Notes: generated from the letters alone by a model not told the origin. A DNA stretch of 64,000 nt from Prosthecobacter sp. (GCF_029946185.1 NZ_JAQSEA010000279.1:1-64000); one strand, 5' to 3'. Shown: positions 8,326 to 17,894, counted from the first letter of the stretch. Numbers and translations are program-made.

Positions 8326-10815
8326 ATGACAACCCTCCCCACCCAAAACATGATGAACTCCTCACCTCCTCCACCCTGGCTGAACATCGCCCGCAATTCC
8401 TGCCTCCGCGTGCCACCCCTGTGGCCGTTGCATAGCTTCGTGGCCGTGAATCCCTTTGTGGGACTCGCTGGCAAACCCTTCGCAGAAGTCTGCAACCTCA
8501 TGGCGCGCGTCACCCACGAAAGCATGCTGATGTCCAGCGACTACTTCCGCCAGCAATATGACAGCCAGCGCATCACCCTGGCAGACCTCAGCACGGCGGT
8601 GGCGCGGGCCAGGTCTGGGCTCACCCCCGCCGAGCTCATCGACTGGGTGGAAAGTCCCCCGCTGGAAGTGCCGACCCTCGTGCGGTCGGTCGCCGATATC
8701 GCCGCCGGTTCTGCTCTGGACCCTTGGCGCACGCTCATCACCGAGGAGATGTCGAAGTGGTGCGCGGCCTACTTTGACGAAGGCCAGTCCGCCTGGCGCA
8801 TGCCCTGGAAGAAGCTCCCGCTCTACGCAGCATGGCAGCAGGCCGCCAGCATTGATGCCACCCCCGAACTGCTCGGCCTGACCGGGTTTCGCGCCAGGGT
8901 CGCCGCCTTGCCTGACACAGCGGCGGCAGCCATCCCCGCGCTGCTTGAAAAGCTGCAACTCAGCGAGCAGGGCGCGGAAGACTACCTTCACCGCCTGCTC
9001 ATGACCTTGCCCGGCTGGAGCAGCTACGTGCAGTATCGGGTGCGGGACAAATCCATGCACGGCCAGCATGACGAATCATTGCTCGATCTGCTCACCGTGC
9101 GGCTGGTCTTCGAAGTCGCCTTGCTGGACAAAATCGCGCCTTCGGATCTGCATCGGCTCTGGACCGCCAATGAAGGCACCGCAGACGCCAAAACTTCTGC
9201 CTCCACGGCCAAGCTCCTCCTCTGGCACTCCGCGCTCGAAATCGGCTTCCAGCGCGATCTTTGCGGCAGACTGCTGGAGGCCGCTCGCACACCCTCTGCC
9301 ACGGCGAAAGCCCGGCCAGCCTTGCAGGCCATCTTCTGCATCGATGTGCGCTCCGAGGTCATGCGCCGCGCGCTGGAGGCCACAGCGCCCGAGATCGAGA
9401 CACTCGGCTTCGCGGGCTTTTTCGGCATGTTCATCGAGCATGTGCCCTTCGGCCAGCGCCATGGCATTTCGCAGGTGCCGGTGCTCTTCTCACCGAAATA
9501 CCGCATACGCGAGCACCTCCCGCACGCCACCCCGGTGCAGGAAAAAACCGCGCTGAGGAAGCTTCAACTCGGCAGGCGGCTCAACCACTCCTGGAACGCC
9601 TTCAAGACCTCCGCCGTCAGTTGCTTCTCCTTTGTCGAAACCGCCGGCGTCGGCTTCGCCTGGAAACTCGTGAAGGACAGCTTCCAGCTCGACACGAAAT
9701 CCCACAGCCACTCGTGCAGCACCTGTGCCACACCGAATTTGCAGCACCACCCACACGCTCCTCAGGACGCGCCCGATGCAGCCCGCATCGAGTCCGGCAT
9801 CCCGCAGGACGACCAGGTGCAGATCGCCCTGGCAGCGCTGAAAAACATGGGGCTCACCAGCAACTTCGCACGACTCGTCATGGTCTGCGGCCACGGCAGC
9901 AGCACCACGAACAACCCCTACGCCGCCGGTCTCGACTGCGGTGCCTGCGGCGGTCATGCCGGTGACTCCAATGCCCGCGTCGCTGCTGCCATCCTTAATC
10001 AGCCCGCCGTCCGCGCAGGGCTTGCAGAGCAGGGCATTCACATCCCGGCAGACACCCACTTCCTGGCCGCCCTGCACGACACCACCACCGACCGCATCAC
10101 CCTGTTCGGTGTGCCCCAGGTGCCCGCCACGCATCAGGCCGACCTCAAGCAGGTGCAGGTCTGGCTCCATGCGGCCACCCATGGCACCCGGAGTCTCCGC
10201 TCACCCACGCTCGGCCTCGGCGGCGTCACCGGAGAGCAGCTCGACGCCAGCGTCATCCAGCGCAGCCTCGACTGGGCGCAGGTCCGGCCGGAGTGGGGTC
10301 TGGCCGGAAACGCCGCCTTCATCGCCGCACCCCGTGAGCGCACCCGGAGCCTAGATCTGCAGGGCCGTGTCTTTCTGCACAACTACAACCACGCCGCCGA
10401 CACGCAGAAGTCCACGCTCGAACTGATCATGATCGCCCCCATGGTCGTCGCCAACTGGATCAATCTGCAATACTACGCCAGCACGGTGAACAACCGCCTC
10501 TGGGGCAGTGGCAGCAAGGTCACGCACAACGTCGTCGGCACCTTCGGCATCCAGCAGGGCAACGCTGGCGACCTCCAGGCCGGGCTGCCGCTGCAAAGCG
10601 TCCACGATGGCAACAAGTGGATGCACGAGCCCATGCGCCTGAACGTCTTCATCGAGGCCCCGTGCCCTGACATTGACGCGGTCATCGCCAAACACACAAG
10701 CGTGCGCCAGCTCGTGGACAACGGCTGGCTTCACCTCCACGCCATCACCGACGAAGGTCGCTCCATCCATCGCTACATCGCCGGTGGCGGCTGGGAGGCC
10801 CATGCAGCGGCATAG
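8326..10815 (+). CDS. dabA: DabA-like inorganic carbon transporter subunit (UPF0753/DUF2309)
   Basis: AIFCIDVRSEVMRRALE and VCGHGSSTTNNPYAAGLDCGACGGHAG metal/active-site motifs. Start MTTLPTQNMMNSS chosen because the upstream part of the ORF (8035-8325) overlaps dabB out of frame. Confidence 0.92.
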   Translation: MTTLPTQNMMNSSPPPPWLNIARNSCLRVPPLWPLHSFVAVNPFVGLAGKPFAEVCNLMARVTHESMLMSSDYFRQQYDSQRITLADLSTAVARARSGLTPAELIDWVESPPLEVPTLVRSVADIAAGSALDPWRTLITEEMSKWCAAYFDEGQSAWRMPWKKLPLYAAWQQAASIDATPELLGLTGFRARVAALPDTAAAAIPALLEKLQLSEQGAEDYLHRLLMTLPGWSSYVQYRVRDKSMHGQHDESLLDLLTVRLVFEVALLDKIAPSDLHRLWTANEGTADAKTSASTAKLLLWHSALEIGFQRDLCGRLLEAARTPSATAKARPALQAIFCIDVRSEVMRRALEATAPEIETLGFAGFFGMFIEHVPFGQRHGISQVPVLFSPKYRIREHLPHATPVQEKTALRKLQLGRRLNHSWNAFKTSAVSCFSFVETAGVGFAWKLVKDSFQLDTKSHSHSCSTCATPNLQHHPHAPQDAPDAARIESGIPQDDQVQIALAALKNMGLTSNFARLVMVCGHGSSTTNNPYAAGLDCGACGGHAGDSNARVAAAILNQPAVRAGLAEQGIHIPADTHFLAALHDTTTDRITLFGVPQVPATHQADLKQVQVWLHAATHGTRSLRSPTLGLGGVTGEQLDASVIQRSLDWAQVRPEWGLAGNAAFIAAPRERTRSLDLQGRVFLHNYNHAADTQKSTLELIMIAPMVVANWINLQYYASTVNNRLWGSGSKVTHNVVGTFGIQQGNAGDLQAGLPLQSVHDGNKWMHEPMRLNVFIEAPCPDIDAVIAKHTSVRQLVDNGWLHLHAITDEGRSIHRYIAGGGWEAHAAA

Positions 10816-10946
10816 CCCGGGGCACCAAGTCAGCCGCATGAAAAACCATCGCGCTCACCCAGTGAAGTGGGGCGCGGCCGCATGCCTGCAAAACGTCCAG
10901 ACGCAGGCAGGTTTGACAATGGAAGCAGGCATTCTAGTTTCCTGCA

Positions 10947-11684
10947 ATGCCCGAACGAAAAATCAGCAAATCCCACTCCCCCGCACAGGATTATCCGGAT
11001 TTCGTCTCCCAGGGTTCGGCTTTTGACTCCACGCTGCTGCAGGATCACTCCCCCATCATCAGCCACGTCACCACCGCCGAGGAGCAGGCCCTCCTCACAC
11101 CCGATGACGTGCTGCAGCAGTTCAAAGACGGCAACAAGCGCTTCCGCACCGGCAGGGTCACACGCCGCAATCACCGCGAGCAGGTGCGCAAATCCGCCCC
11201 CGGCCAGTTCCCCAAGGCCATGGTCCTCAGTTGCCTCGACAGCCGCGTCCCCGTGGAAGACGTTTTCGATCAGGGCATCGGCGATGTCTTCGTCGGCCGC
11301 GTCGCCGGAAACCTCGTCAACGAAGACCTCCTCGGCAGCATGGAGTTCGCCTGCAAACTGGCCGGAGCCAAGATGATCCTCGTCATGGGCCACCAGCACT
11401 GCGGTGCCATTCGCGGTGCCATCGACGACGTGAAATTCGGCAATCTCACCACCCTCATCGCCAAGATCAAACCCGCCGTGGCCATGAGCGAAGACTTCCA
11501 AGGCGAGAAGACCTCCGCCAATCCCCTCTACGTCAAATACGTCGCAGAAAACAACGTCCGCCTCTCACTCTCCAACATCCGCCTCCACAGCCCCATCCTC
11601 AAAGACATGGAAGACCAGGGCGAGATCAAAATCGTCGGCGCCTTCTACCGCCTCACCGACGGCACGCTGGAGTTCATCGAGTGA
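10947..11684 (+). CDS. Beta-class carbonic anhydrase
   Basis: VLSCLDSRVPVEDVF and VMGHQHCGAIRGAI zinc-site motifs (CxDSR ... HxxC). Confidence 0.95.
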   Translation: MPERKISKSHSPAQDYPDFVSQGSAFDSTLLQDHSPIISHVTTAEEQALLTPDDVLQQFKDGNKRFRTGRVTRRNHREQVRKSAPGQFPKAMVLSCLDSRVPVEDVFDQGIGDVFVGRVAGNLVNEDLLGSMEFACKLAGAKMILVMGHQHCGAIRGAIDDVKFGNLTTLIAKIKPAVAMSEDFQGEKTSANPLYVKYVAENNVRLSLSNIRLHSPILKDMEDQGEIKIVGAFYRLTDGTLEFIE

Positions 11685-11721
11685 ATGGGAGCATAGCGCT
11701 CTCTCGCCCCCCCGCCACCGG

Positions 11722-12056
11722 AGCACAGGCATGAATGGCACTCGGTTAAGACGGCCTTTCGTCGATTTCATGCTGTCCGCCAGCGACATTTTCCAGTGGA
11801 AGAACGCCCCCTTTTCACCATGCCGCTCCGCGACAAACCAGCCCTGAATGGGCTGCGGAATATAGCCCAGGGTCAGCCGAGCCTCAGCGAGGCGACCCTG
11901 GGTTTCAACGCCAGCAACCGGGAAGCAAATCCAGCGCTCCGCTGCACCTTCAGTCCACCAGCAGCGTCTGACAAACACACCGCCACACGCTTGCGCCCAG
12001 GATCATCGAAAATTCACGATGGCAGCCCTTAACCGAGTGCCATTCAGCACAGGCAT
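11722..12056. mobile_element. MITE-like non-autonomous element (313 bp) with flanking direct repeats
   Basis: Perfect 18-bp TIRs gaatggcactcggttaag (11733-11750) / cttaaccgagtgccattc (12028-12045), flanked by the 11-bp direct repeat agcacaggcat (11722-11732 and 12046-12056). No transposase ORF inside. Confidence 0.8.
11866..11902. repeat. Internal palindrome/hairpin inside the MITE-like element
   Basis: cccagggtc ... gcctcagcgaggc ... gaccctggg nested stem. Confidence 0.7.
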
Positions 12057-12076
12057 TAAAGCCCCAGCTCCCCTGA

Positions 12077-12958
12077 TCACCCCCAGCTCTCGTCCCGATA
12101 CGTCGCCGGCGAAGTATTCCGGTACTGCCGCAGCATGCGACTGAAGTAGTACCGGTTCGTCAGCCCGCATTGCTCGGAGATGGTCTCAATGCTCTCCTTC
12201 GTGTGCCTCAGCTTGCGGCAGGCTTCATCCAGCCGGTAGTCCAGCAGCACGCGCATCGGCGGCTGCTGCAGTTCCTGCTGAAAGAGATGGTTCAAATTCC
12301 GCAGGCTCAGCCCCGCATGCTTCGCCACCTGCTCCGCAGTCAGTTTGAGCCCGTGATGTTGATGCATGAACTCCATCGCCCGCAGCACACGCGCGTCCAA
12401 GTGCTGCTTCTCCCACACGCTCTCAGGCAGGCATTCCACGGCAGCAATCACAAGTTGGATCGTGGGCCACGGAAACCTCACCGCCACCTTCTCCTGGCTC
12501 ATCTTGATCAGGCCGGGGATCAGACTCTGCATCAGCGCATTGGTCGGGAATCGGTGGATCCCCGGTGCCGCGCGGTCCGCCAGCGGACCCAGATTGAAAT
12601 GCGCATACCACTTGCTAAACGGACGGCTCGTCGTCGTGCTAAAAGTCGTGTGTGGCGGAATCAGATACATGAAGCCCGGCTCCAGTTGCGTCTTCTCGCC
12701 ACCAATTTCCACCACCCCTCCCGGACTCACCGGCCAGTACAGCCGCCAGTACGGATCGTTCAGCCGCCGCAGCTCCCACTGCTGCAGTTCGATCTTGCGC
12801 GTAGTCAGAATGTCCACCGTCACCCCTGGCAGCGCGACCGTGCGCTCCCCCTGCACGCGATGTTGAGAACCGGCGGGCACGAGGCTGAGAATGCTGTCCT
12901 TTTTCATGCCCATTGCGAAATCCGACACAAATCTAGCGAGCATGTCCATGGACGGCAA
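12077..12958 (-). CDS. AraC-family transcriptional regulator
   Basis: Cupin-like N-terminus and C-terminal HTH LTAEQVAKHAGLSLRNLNHLFQQEL...SIETISEQCGLTNRYYFSRMLRQYRNTSPATYR. Confidence 0.93.
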   Translation of the reverse strand: MPSMDMLARFVSDFAMGMKKDSILSLVPAGSQHRVQGERTVALPGVTVDILTTRKIELQQWELRRLNDPYWRLYWPVSPGGVVEIGGEKTQLEPGFMYLIPPHTTFSTTTSRPFSKWYAHFNLGPLADRAAPGIHRFPTNALMQSLIPGLIKMSQEKVAVRFPWPTIQLVIAAVECLPESVWEKQHLDARVLRAMEFMHQHHGLKLTAEQVAKHAGLSLRNLNHLFQQELQQPPMRVLLDYRLDEACRKLRHTKESIETISEQCGLTNRYYFSRMLRQYRNTSPATYRDESWG

Positions 12959-13004
12959 GCACCGAGTGCCTATGGCTTAAGGCTCAACCAAAACTATACT
13001 TACC

Positions 13005-13973
13005 ATGGCCGACATCCAAACCAGCGCAGCAGACAAGAAGGAAAAAGAATTCTTCACCGACACCCCCCAGGAGGCCCCCGGCTTCTTCCTCAAGGGCTGC
13101 CACCAGTACGACTGGGGCCTCAAAAACCGCCTCGCCAAGGTCTTCAATCCCAAGGACGGCCGCACCGTCATGCTCGCCTTTGACCACGGCTACTTCCAGG
13201 GCCCGACCACCGGACTCGAGCGCGTGGACCAGACGATCCTCCCCCTCGCCCCCTACGCAGACTGCCTCATGCTCACCCGTGGCATCCAGCGTTCCGTCAT
13301 CCCTGCTTCAACGACGAAGGCCATCGCCCTCCGCGCCTCCGGCGGCACCTCGATGATCAGCCCCATGGAAGAATGGGAAGGCGAAATCGACGGCAAGAAA
13401 GCCAAGTTCGGCCGCCCGGGCTTTGAGCCCCTATCCAACGAAAGCACCGCTCTCAACATCGAAGAAGCCATCCGCCTGAATGCCTCCATTCTCGCCGTGC
13501 AGGTCTTCATCGGCAGCGCCTACGAGCGCCAGTCCCTCAAGAACCTCACCGACCTCGTCGATGCCGCCAGCCGCTACGGCATCGCCGTCATGGGCGTCAC
13601 CGCCGTGGGCCGTGCGATGGCCCGCACCCCGCAGTACTTCCGCCTCGCCACCCGCATCATGGCAGAACTCGGCGCGAACGTGGTGAAGTGCTACTACACC
13701 GACACCGAATTCGACACCGTCACGAGCTGCTGCCCGGTGCCAATCGTGATCGCCGGCGGCAAGAAGCTGCCAGAACTCGAAGCCCTCAAGATGTGCGCCA
13801 ACGCCATCAAGCAGGGAGCCAGCGGCGTGGACATGGGCCGCAACATCTTCCAGAGCGATGCTCCGGTCTCGATGATGCAGGCCGTCCAAGGCGTGGTTCA
13901 CGGTGGCCTAAGCGCCAACAAGGCCTTCGAAATGTACAACGACCTCAAGAAGAAAGAGCTGCGCAAGAAGTAG
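13005..13973 (+). CDS. LsrF-like class I aldolase/thiolase (DeoC/LacD superfamily)
   Basis: FNPKDGRTVMLAFDHGYFQGPTTGLERVD and CPVPIVIAGGKKLPELEALKMC...GASGVDMGRNIFQSDAPVSMMQAVQ closely resemble LsrF. Confidence 0.88.
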   Translation: MADIQTSAADKKEKEFFTDTPQEAPGFFLKGCHQYDWGLKNRLAKVFNPKDGRTVMLAFDHGYFQGPTTGLERVDQTILPLAPYADCLMLTRGIQRSVIPASTTKAIALRASGGTSMISPMEEWEGEIDGKKAKFGRPGFEPLSNESTALNIEEAIRLNASILAVQVFIGSAYERQSLKNLTDLVDAASRYGIAVMGVTAVGRAMARTPQYFRLATRIMAELGANVVKCYYTDTEFDTVTSCCPVPIVIAGGKKLPELEALKMCANAIKQGASGVDMGRNIFQSDAPVSMMQAVQGVVHGGLSANKAFEMYNDLKKKELRKK

Positions 13974-14045
13974 TTCCAAACATCATTTAAAGGAGGGGGT
14001 CATCCTGATCCCCCTCCTCCCTTCACCTCCGCTTTCTCTCCTTCC

Positions 14046-14672
14046 ATGCAACTCAACTCCAACCAGGTGCGGCTCATGATGCTTCAAGTCGCCGATGCCA
14101 TCATCGTCGCTGAACCCATGCTCTCCCAAGCCGACCGCGATCTCGGCGATGGCGACCACGGTCTCGGCATGAAGCGCGGCATGGAAGCCGTCAAAGCCCA
14201 GCTCGAACCCATGGAACCCGCCAGCGTGGAGCAGGTTTTCGTCACCACCGGCACCGCCATGATGACCAGCATGGGAGGTGCCTCCGGTGCCCTCTTCGGC
14301 ACCGTTTACCGCGCCGGTGGCAAAGCCCTCGCCGGTCGTCCGTCCTTCGATGCCGAAGCCCTCGCCCTCCTCCTCGAAGCAGCCCTCGAAGGCGTCATGA
14401 AACGCGGCGGTGCCAAGCCCGGCGACAAAACCATGATCGACGCCATCGCTCCCGCTGCTACAAAGGCCCGCGAATCCGTCGCCCTCTCACTCACCGAAGC
14501 CCTCACCGCCGTCGCCGCAGCTGCCGAGTCCGGCAAAGAAGCCAGCAAAGCCATGATCGCTCAATTCGGCCGCGCCAAAACCCTCGGCGAAGCCTGCATC
14601 GGATTCCCCGACGCCGGTGCCTGCTCCGTCGTCATCATGCTCACCACGATGCGGGATTATGTGGTGGGGTAA
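14046..14672 (+). CDS. DhaL-type (dihydroxyacetone kinase ADP-binding subunit) protein
   Basis: DRDLGDGDHGLGMKRGM, TSMGGASGALFGTVYRA, GGAKPGDKTMIDAIAPA motifs of the DhaL fold. Confidence 0.9.
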   Translation: MQLNSNQVRLMMLQVADAIIVAEPMLSQADRDLGDGDHGLGMKRGMEAVKAQLEPMEPASVEQVFVTTGTAMMTSMGGASGALFGTVYRAGGKALAGRPSFDAEALALLLEAALEGVMKRGGAKPGDKTMIDAIAPAATKARESVALSLTEALTAVAAAAESGKEASKAMIAQFGRAKTLGEACIGFPDAGACSVVIMLTTMRDYVVG

Positions 14673-14742
14673 GTGCAGTGCACCGTAGCACGCTGCTGCC
14701 GGCAAGGTTGACATGGGTTCGTCGGTGAAGAACATTTGACCC

Positions 14743-15021
14743 ATGACTGCCGTGATCGACATCCCAGATGATCTCTACAAGAAAGTGACCGATCGTGTCG
14801 CTTCGCTCGGACGTCGTGTGCCTGAGGTGACGGTAGAACTCTATGAGCGTTGGCTTGTTGATGACCAAGATGCATTCGTTCCGGCAATAGCACAGCCTGT
14901 GGATGCGCATTGGTTGGAAGACTGGTTCCGCTCAGCGGACGAGGCGGCTTCTCGTGCCCCAGCAGGGCCTTCGGCGCGGGAGCTTCTCATGCAAGACCGC
15001 AACCGGTTCGAAAAATCGTGA
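14743..15021 (+). CDS. VapB-like antitoxin
   Basis: Small protein MTAVIDIPDDLYKKVTDRVASLGRRVPEVTVELYERWL; 4-bp overlap with a downstream PIN gene. Confidence 0.72.
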   Translation: MTAVIDIPDDLYKKVTDRVASLGRRVPEVTVELYERWLVDDQDAFVPAIAQPVDAHWLEDWFRSADEAASRAPAGPSARELLMQDRNRFEKS

Positions 15022-15437
15022 GCTTGACGATTGATGGCAGCGTCTGGATCGCCGCCGCAGATGCGACGGACAAGTTCCATCAGCCAAGCCGTGATCTTCT
15101 GCGTAAAATTGTCGCGGCTGGAATCGCAGTGATACAACCGGCCTTTGGAAGCACCGAAGTTGCCTGCGCACTGGCCCGCCGGCTTCGCGATGGAGTGCAG
15201 GGGCAGCAATTGACGCGTTCACTCATGAACCGAATGGTCACCTCGGAGATAGCCATGGACACCGCGTTCTTGAATGAGGCGGAGAACATCGGCACCAGCC
15301 AGTTTCTCCGAGGTGCCGACGCGCTCTATGCCACTGTCGCTCGGCAAAGCCAGAGTCCATTGGTCTCGTGGGACAACGAACATCTGCAACGTGCGGACGG
15401 CATCACTCCAATTGACTGGCTCGCCGCGAATCCTTGA
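15018..15437 (+). CDS. PIN-domain toxin (VapC-like), GTG start
   Basis: VSLTIDGSVWIAAADATDKFH...FLRGADALYATVARQSQSPLVSWDNEHL; GTGA overlap with the antitoxin gene. The ORF track start at 14910 lies inside the antitoxin gene. Confidence 0.8.
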   Translation: MSLTIDGSVWIAAADATDKFHQPSRDLLRKIVAAGIAVIQPAFGSTEVACALARRLRDGVQGQQLTRSLMNRMVTSEIAMDTAFLNEAENIGTSQFLRGADALYATVARQSQSPLVSWDNEHLQRADGITPIDWLAANP

Positions 15438-15493
15438 GGCTGCCAAAAATCCCTGTCCGGTTTCCCCTCCCCGCGTGAGATAATGCCACACGC

Positions 15494-16027
15494 ATGAACA
15501 CGCACGAAACCCAGGCCGCGCAGGTTTTCCTCGCTCATCACGATTTTGTGAGGGGCGTGGCGCTGAAGTATGCGCCGTGGCCGGGGCTGATGGAAGACAT
15601 CGCCCAGCAGGTGTTTTTAGAGTTCATGGCGAAGGAATCCCAATGGGACCTCAGCACGGATGCGCGACCACTCCTTGCGACCATGACGCGCCACATCGCC
15701 ATGCGGCAGTGGCGCGAGCGCACCCGCCAGCAGCCCGAAGTCGTGCAAAAGCTCGCCGACCACATCCGCCTGCTGGCCGAAGAGCGCGAGGCACCGCCGC
15801 GCTACGAGGAAGAAATCAGCGTGCTGCGCAACTGCCTGCAAAAGCTCCCGGAGAAAAGCCGCGAACTGGTGGAACTCTACTACTACAACGACATCGGTAC
15901 ACCGCAGATCGCCGATCAAATCAACATGAAGGCGGACACCGTCTGCCGCGCCCTCTCTCGCGTGCGCGAAAAACTGCGCGAGTGCATCGAGCGCTCGTCG
16001 ACCCAAGGAGGCCCCGCCCATGCTTGA
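15494..16027 (+). CDS. ECF-like sigma-70 factor, Rhodopirellula/Verrucomicrobium type
   Basis: DIAQQVFLEFMAKESQWD (region 2) and LQKLPEKSRELVELYYYNDIGTPQIADQINMKADTVCRALSRVREKLRECI (region 4). Confidence 0.92.
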   Translation: MNTHETQAAQVFLAHHDFVRGVALKYAPWPGLMEDIAQQVFLEFMAKESQWDLSTDARPLLATMTRHIAMRQWRERTRQQPEVVQKLADHIRLLAEEREAPPRYEEEISVLRNCLQKLPEKSRELVELYYYNDIGTPQIADQINMKADTVCRALSRVREKLRECIERSSTQGGPAHA

Positions 16028-17537
16028 TTCAGACACCCTCATCCAGCATTACCTCGAAGGCACCCTCAGCGATGCCGAAGCGGAGCAACTGCACGACCTG
16101 CTGAAAGCACAGCCCGAAATCGGCGAGCGCCTGCTCCAGCAGTTCGACATGGACGCCATGCTGCACGCCACGAAGCCACTGGTCGCCAGCAACATCATCC
16201 GGCCCGCACTGCTGCCCAAGCGCCGCTTCACCTTCGCCACCGTCACCAGCGTGGCCGCCATGGCCGCCTGCATCGCCTTGCTGGGTGCCTGGGTGCTTAA
16301 CGAGGTGCTGCAACTGCGGCCCGAAGCCGAAGAGACCACCGCCTCCGTCGCCGTGCTGACACGCGGCGTGAATCTGGAGTGGGAATCCGCAGCCATCACC
16401 CCCGGCACACCTCTCTCGCCGGGCTGGCTGAAATTGAAGTCCGGCATCGCCCAGATCGAGTTTTACCAAGGTGCCCGCGTCTTGATCGAAGGCCCCGCCG
16501 AACTCCAGCTCGTCTCCTCCGGCGAAGCCACCTGCACGCGCGGCAAACTCAGCGCCCAAGTCCCCCCGCAGGCCAAAGGCTTCCGCATCAACACCCCCAA
16601 AGGCACCATCGTCGATCTCGGCACCGAGTTCGGCCTCGACGTCAGCGCCGCGAATGAGGAGGTGCATGTGTTCAAAGGCGAGGTCGAGCTGCATCAGCCC
16701 GCCCTGACCATGAAGTCCCTCAAAGAAGGTCAGGCCATGGCCATCGCTGGCAACACCGCCATGCTCGCCGCAAACGCCTCCAGCTTCGCCTCGCTCAACG
16801 AGATCGACGCCCGCAGCGCCATGTCCCAGCGCTTCCAGTTTGAGAAATGGCTCGCCTCCAGCGCCAAGGTGAACGCCGATCCCGGACTGCGCCTGCGTTT
16901 TGACTTCCAGGACGACGAAGGCTCGCGCTCACTGCGCAATCACGCCGTGAACGGCAGCCAAATCGCCGATGGCAGCATCGTCGGTGCCTCCTGGACCACC
17001 GGCCGCTGGCCCGGCAAGCGCGCCCTCGAATTCCGCAACGTCAGCGACCGCGTGCGCCTGAACATTCCCGGCGAAACCAAGTCGCTGACCCTGGCCGTCT
17101 GGGTGCGCGTCAACGGGCTGGATCGCTCCTTCAACTCCCTCTTCATGTCCGAACGCTGGGGCGACCGCAAAGTCCACTGGCAGATCACGCGTGATGGCAG
17201 GGTGCGCCTGGGCGTCGCCGGCGGCGCAGGTGCCTCTCACGCGGACCATGACACCCCCGTCCTTTTCACCCCAGAACGCTTTGGCCGCTGGACCCATTTG
17301 GCCGTGGTGTTTGACCCCGTCACCAAGGAAGTCCGCCACTACGCCAACGGCGAGCTGCTGACACGTTCCGCTCTGAAAAGCACCGAGCCGCTCAAGATCG
17401 GCATCGCCGAACTCGGCAACTGGAACGACCGCCCCACAGGTGGTGTCGCCATCCGCCACCTCAGCGGTGCCATGGACGAGTTCGCCCTCTGGGACCGTGC
17501 CTTAAGCGATGCGGAAATCTCGACGCTTGCGAAGTAG
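16020..17537 (+). CDS. FecR-domain transmembrane protein with C-terminal LamG/concanavalin A-like domain (putative anti-sigma partner)
   Basis: One TM segment, INTPKGTIVDLGTEFGLDVSAANEEVHVFKGEVEL FecR motif, C-terminal LamG motifs (FGRWTHLAVVFDPVTKEVRHYANG). Start overlaps the sigma gene stop. Confidence 0.9.
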   Translation: MLDSDTLIQHYLEGTLSDAEAEQLHDLLKAQPEIGERLLQQFDMDAMLHATKPLVASNIIRPALLPKRRFTFATVTSVAAMAACIALLGAWVLNEVLQLRPEAEETTASVAVLTRGVNLEWESAAITPGTPLSPGWLKLKSGIAQIEFYQGARVLIEGPAELQLVSSGEATCTRGKLSAQVPPQAKGFRINTPKGTIVDLGTEFGLDVSAANEEVHVFKGEVELHQPALTMKSLKEGQAMAIAGNTAMLAANASSFASLNEIDARSAMSQRFQFEKWLASSAKVNADPGLRLRFDFQDDEGSRSLRNHAVNGSQIADGSIVGASWTTGRWPGKRALEFRNVSDRVRLNIPGETKSLTLAVWVRVNGLDRSFNSLFMSERWGDRKVHWQITRDGRVRLGVAGGAGASHADHDTPVLFTPERFGRWTHLAVVFDPVTKEVRHYANGELLTRSALKSTEPLKIGIAELGNWNDRPTGGVAIRHLSGAMDEFALWDRALSDAEISTLAK

Positions 17538-17713
17538 CTCATCTTGCTCCGCAAGCAGCACAAGGCTTTCGCAGAATCAAAAGGCTTTGTCGATCATACC
17601 TGTAAAACTTGGTTTTACATCCATTCGCAGCCTCACCCTCCAAGTCGAATGTTTGCGCCGTTAGGGCTAGCCTCAAGTTTCTGAAACGGCGTCCAGCACG
17701 CCATTCGTAGGAT

Positions 17714-17737
17714 GGGTGTGGCGACAGCCCGCCCGTC
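17714..17737 (+). repeat. 24-bp exact dispersed repeat gggtgtggcgacagcccgcccgtc (copy 1)
   Basis: Identical string at 34223-34246. Confidence 0.85.
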
Positions 17738-17894
17738 CACCCAACGCTCACGCAATGCCCCTCTAAACAACCGGTTACGCCGGTGACACCAAGTGCTATA
17801 TAACTCACGTTGAACACAATATAGAAAAATCACCCTATGTCTTGCAGACCAGTCCAGATCATTGACAACCCCAACGTAATACATAGTTTAACCC

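Noticed and set aside
14910-15017. N-terminal extension of the PIN toxin ORF (MVGRLVPLSGRGGFSC...)
   Set aside because: Overlaps the antitoxin gene out of frame. The GTG at 15018 gives a standard PIN N-terminus and GTGA coupling.
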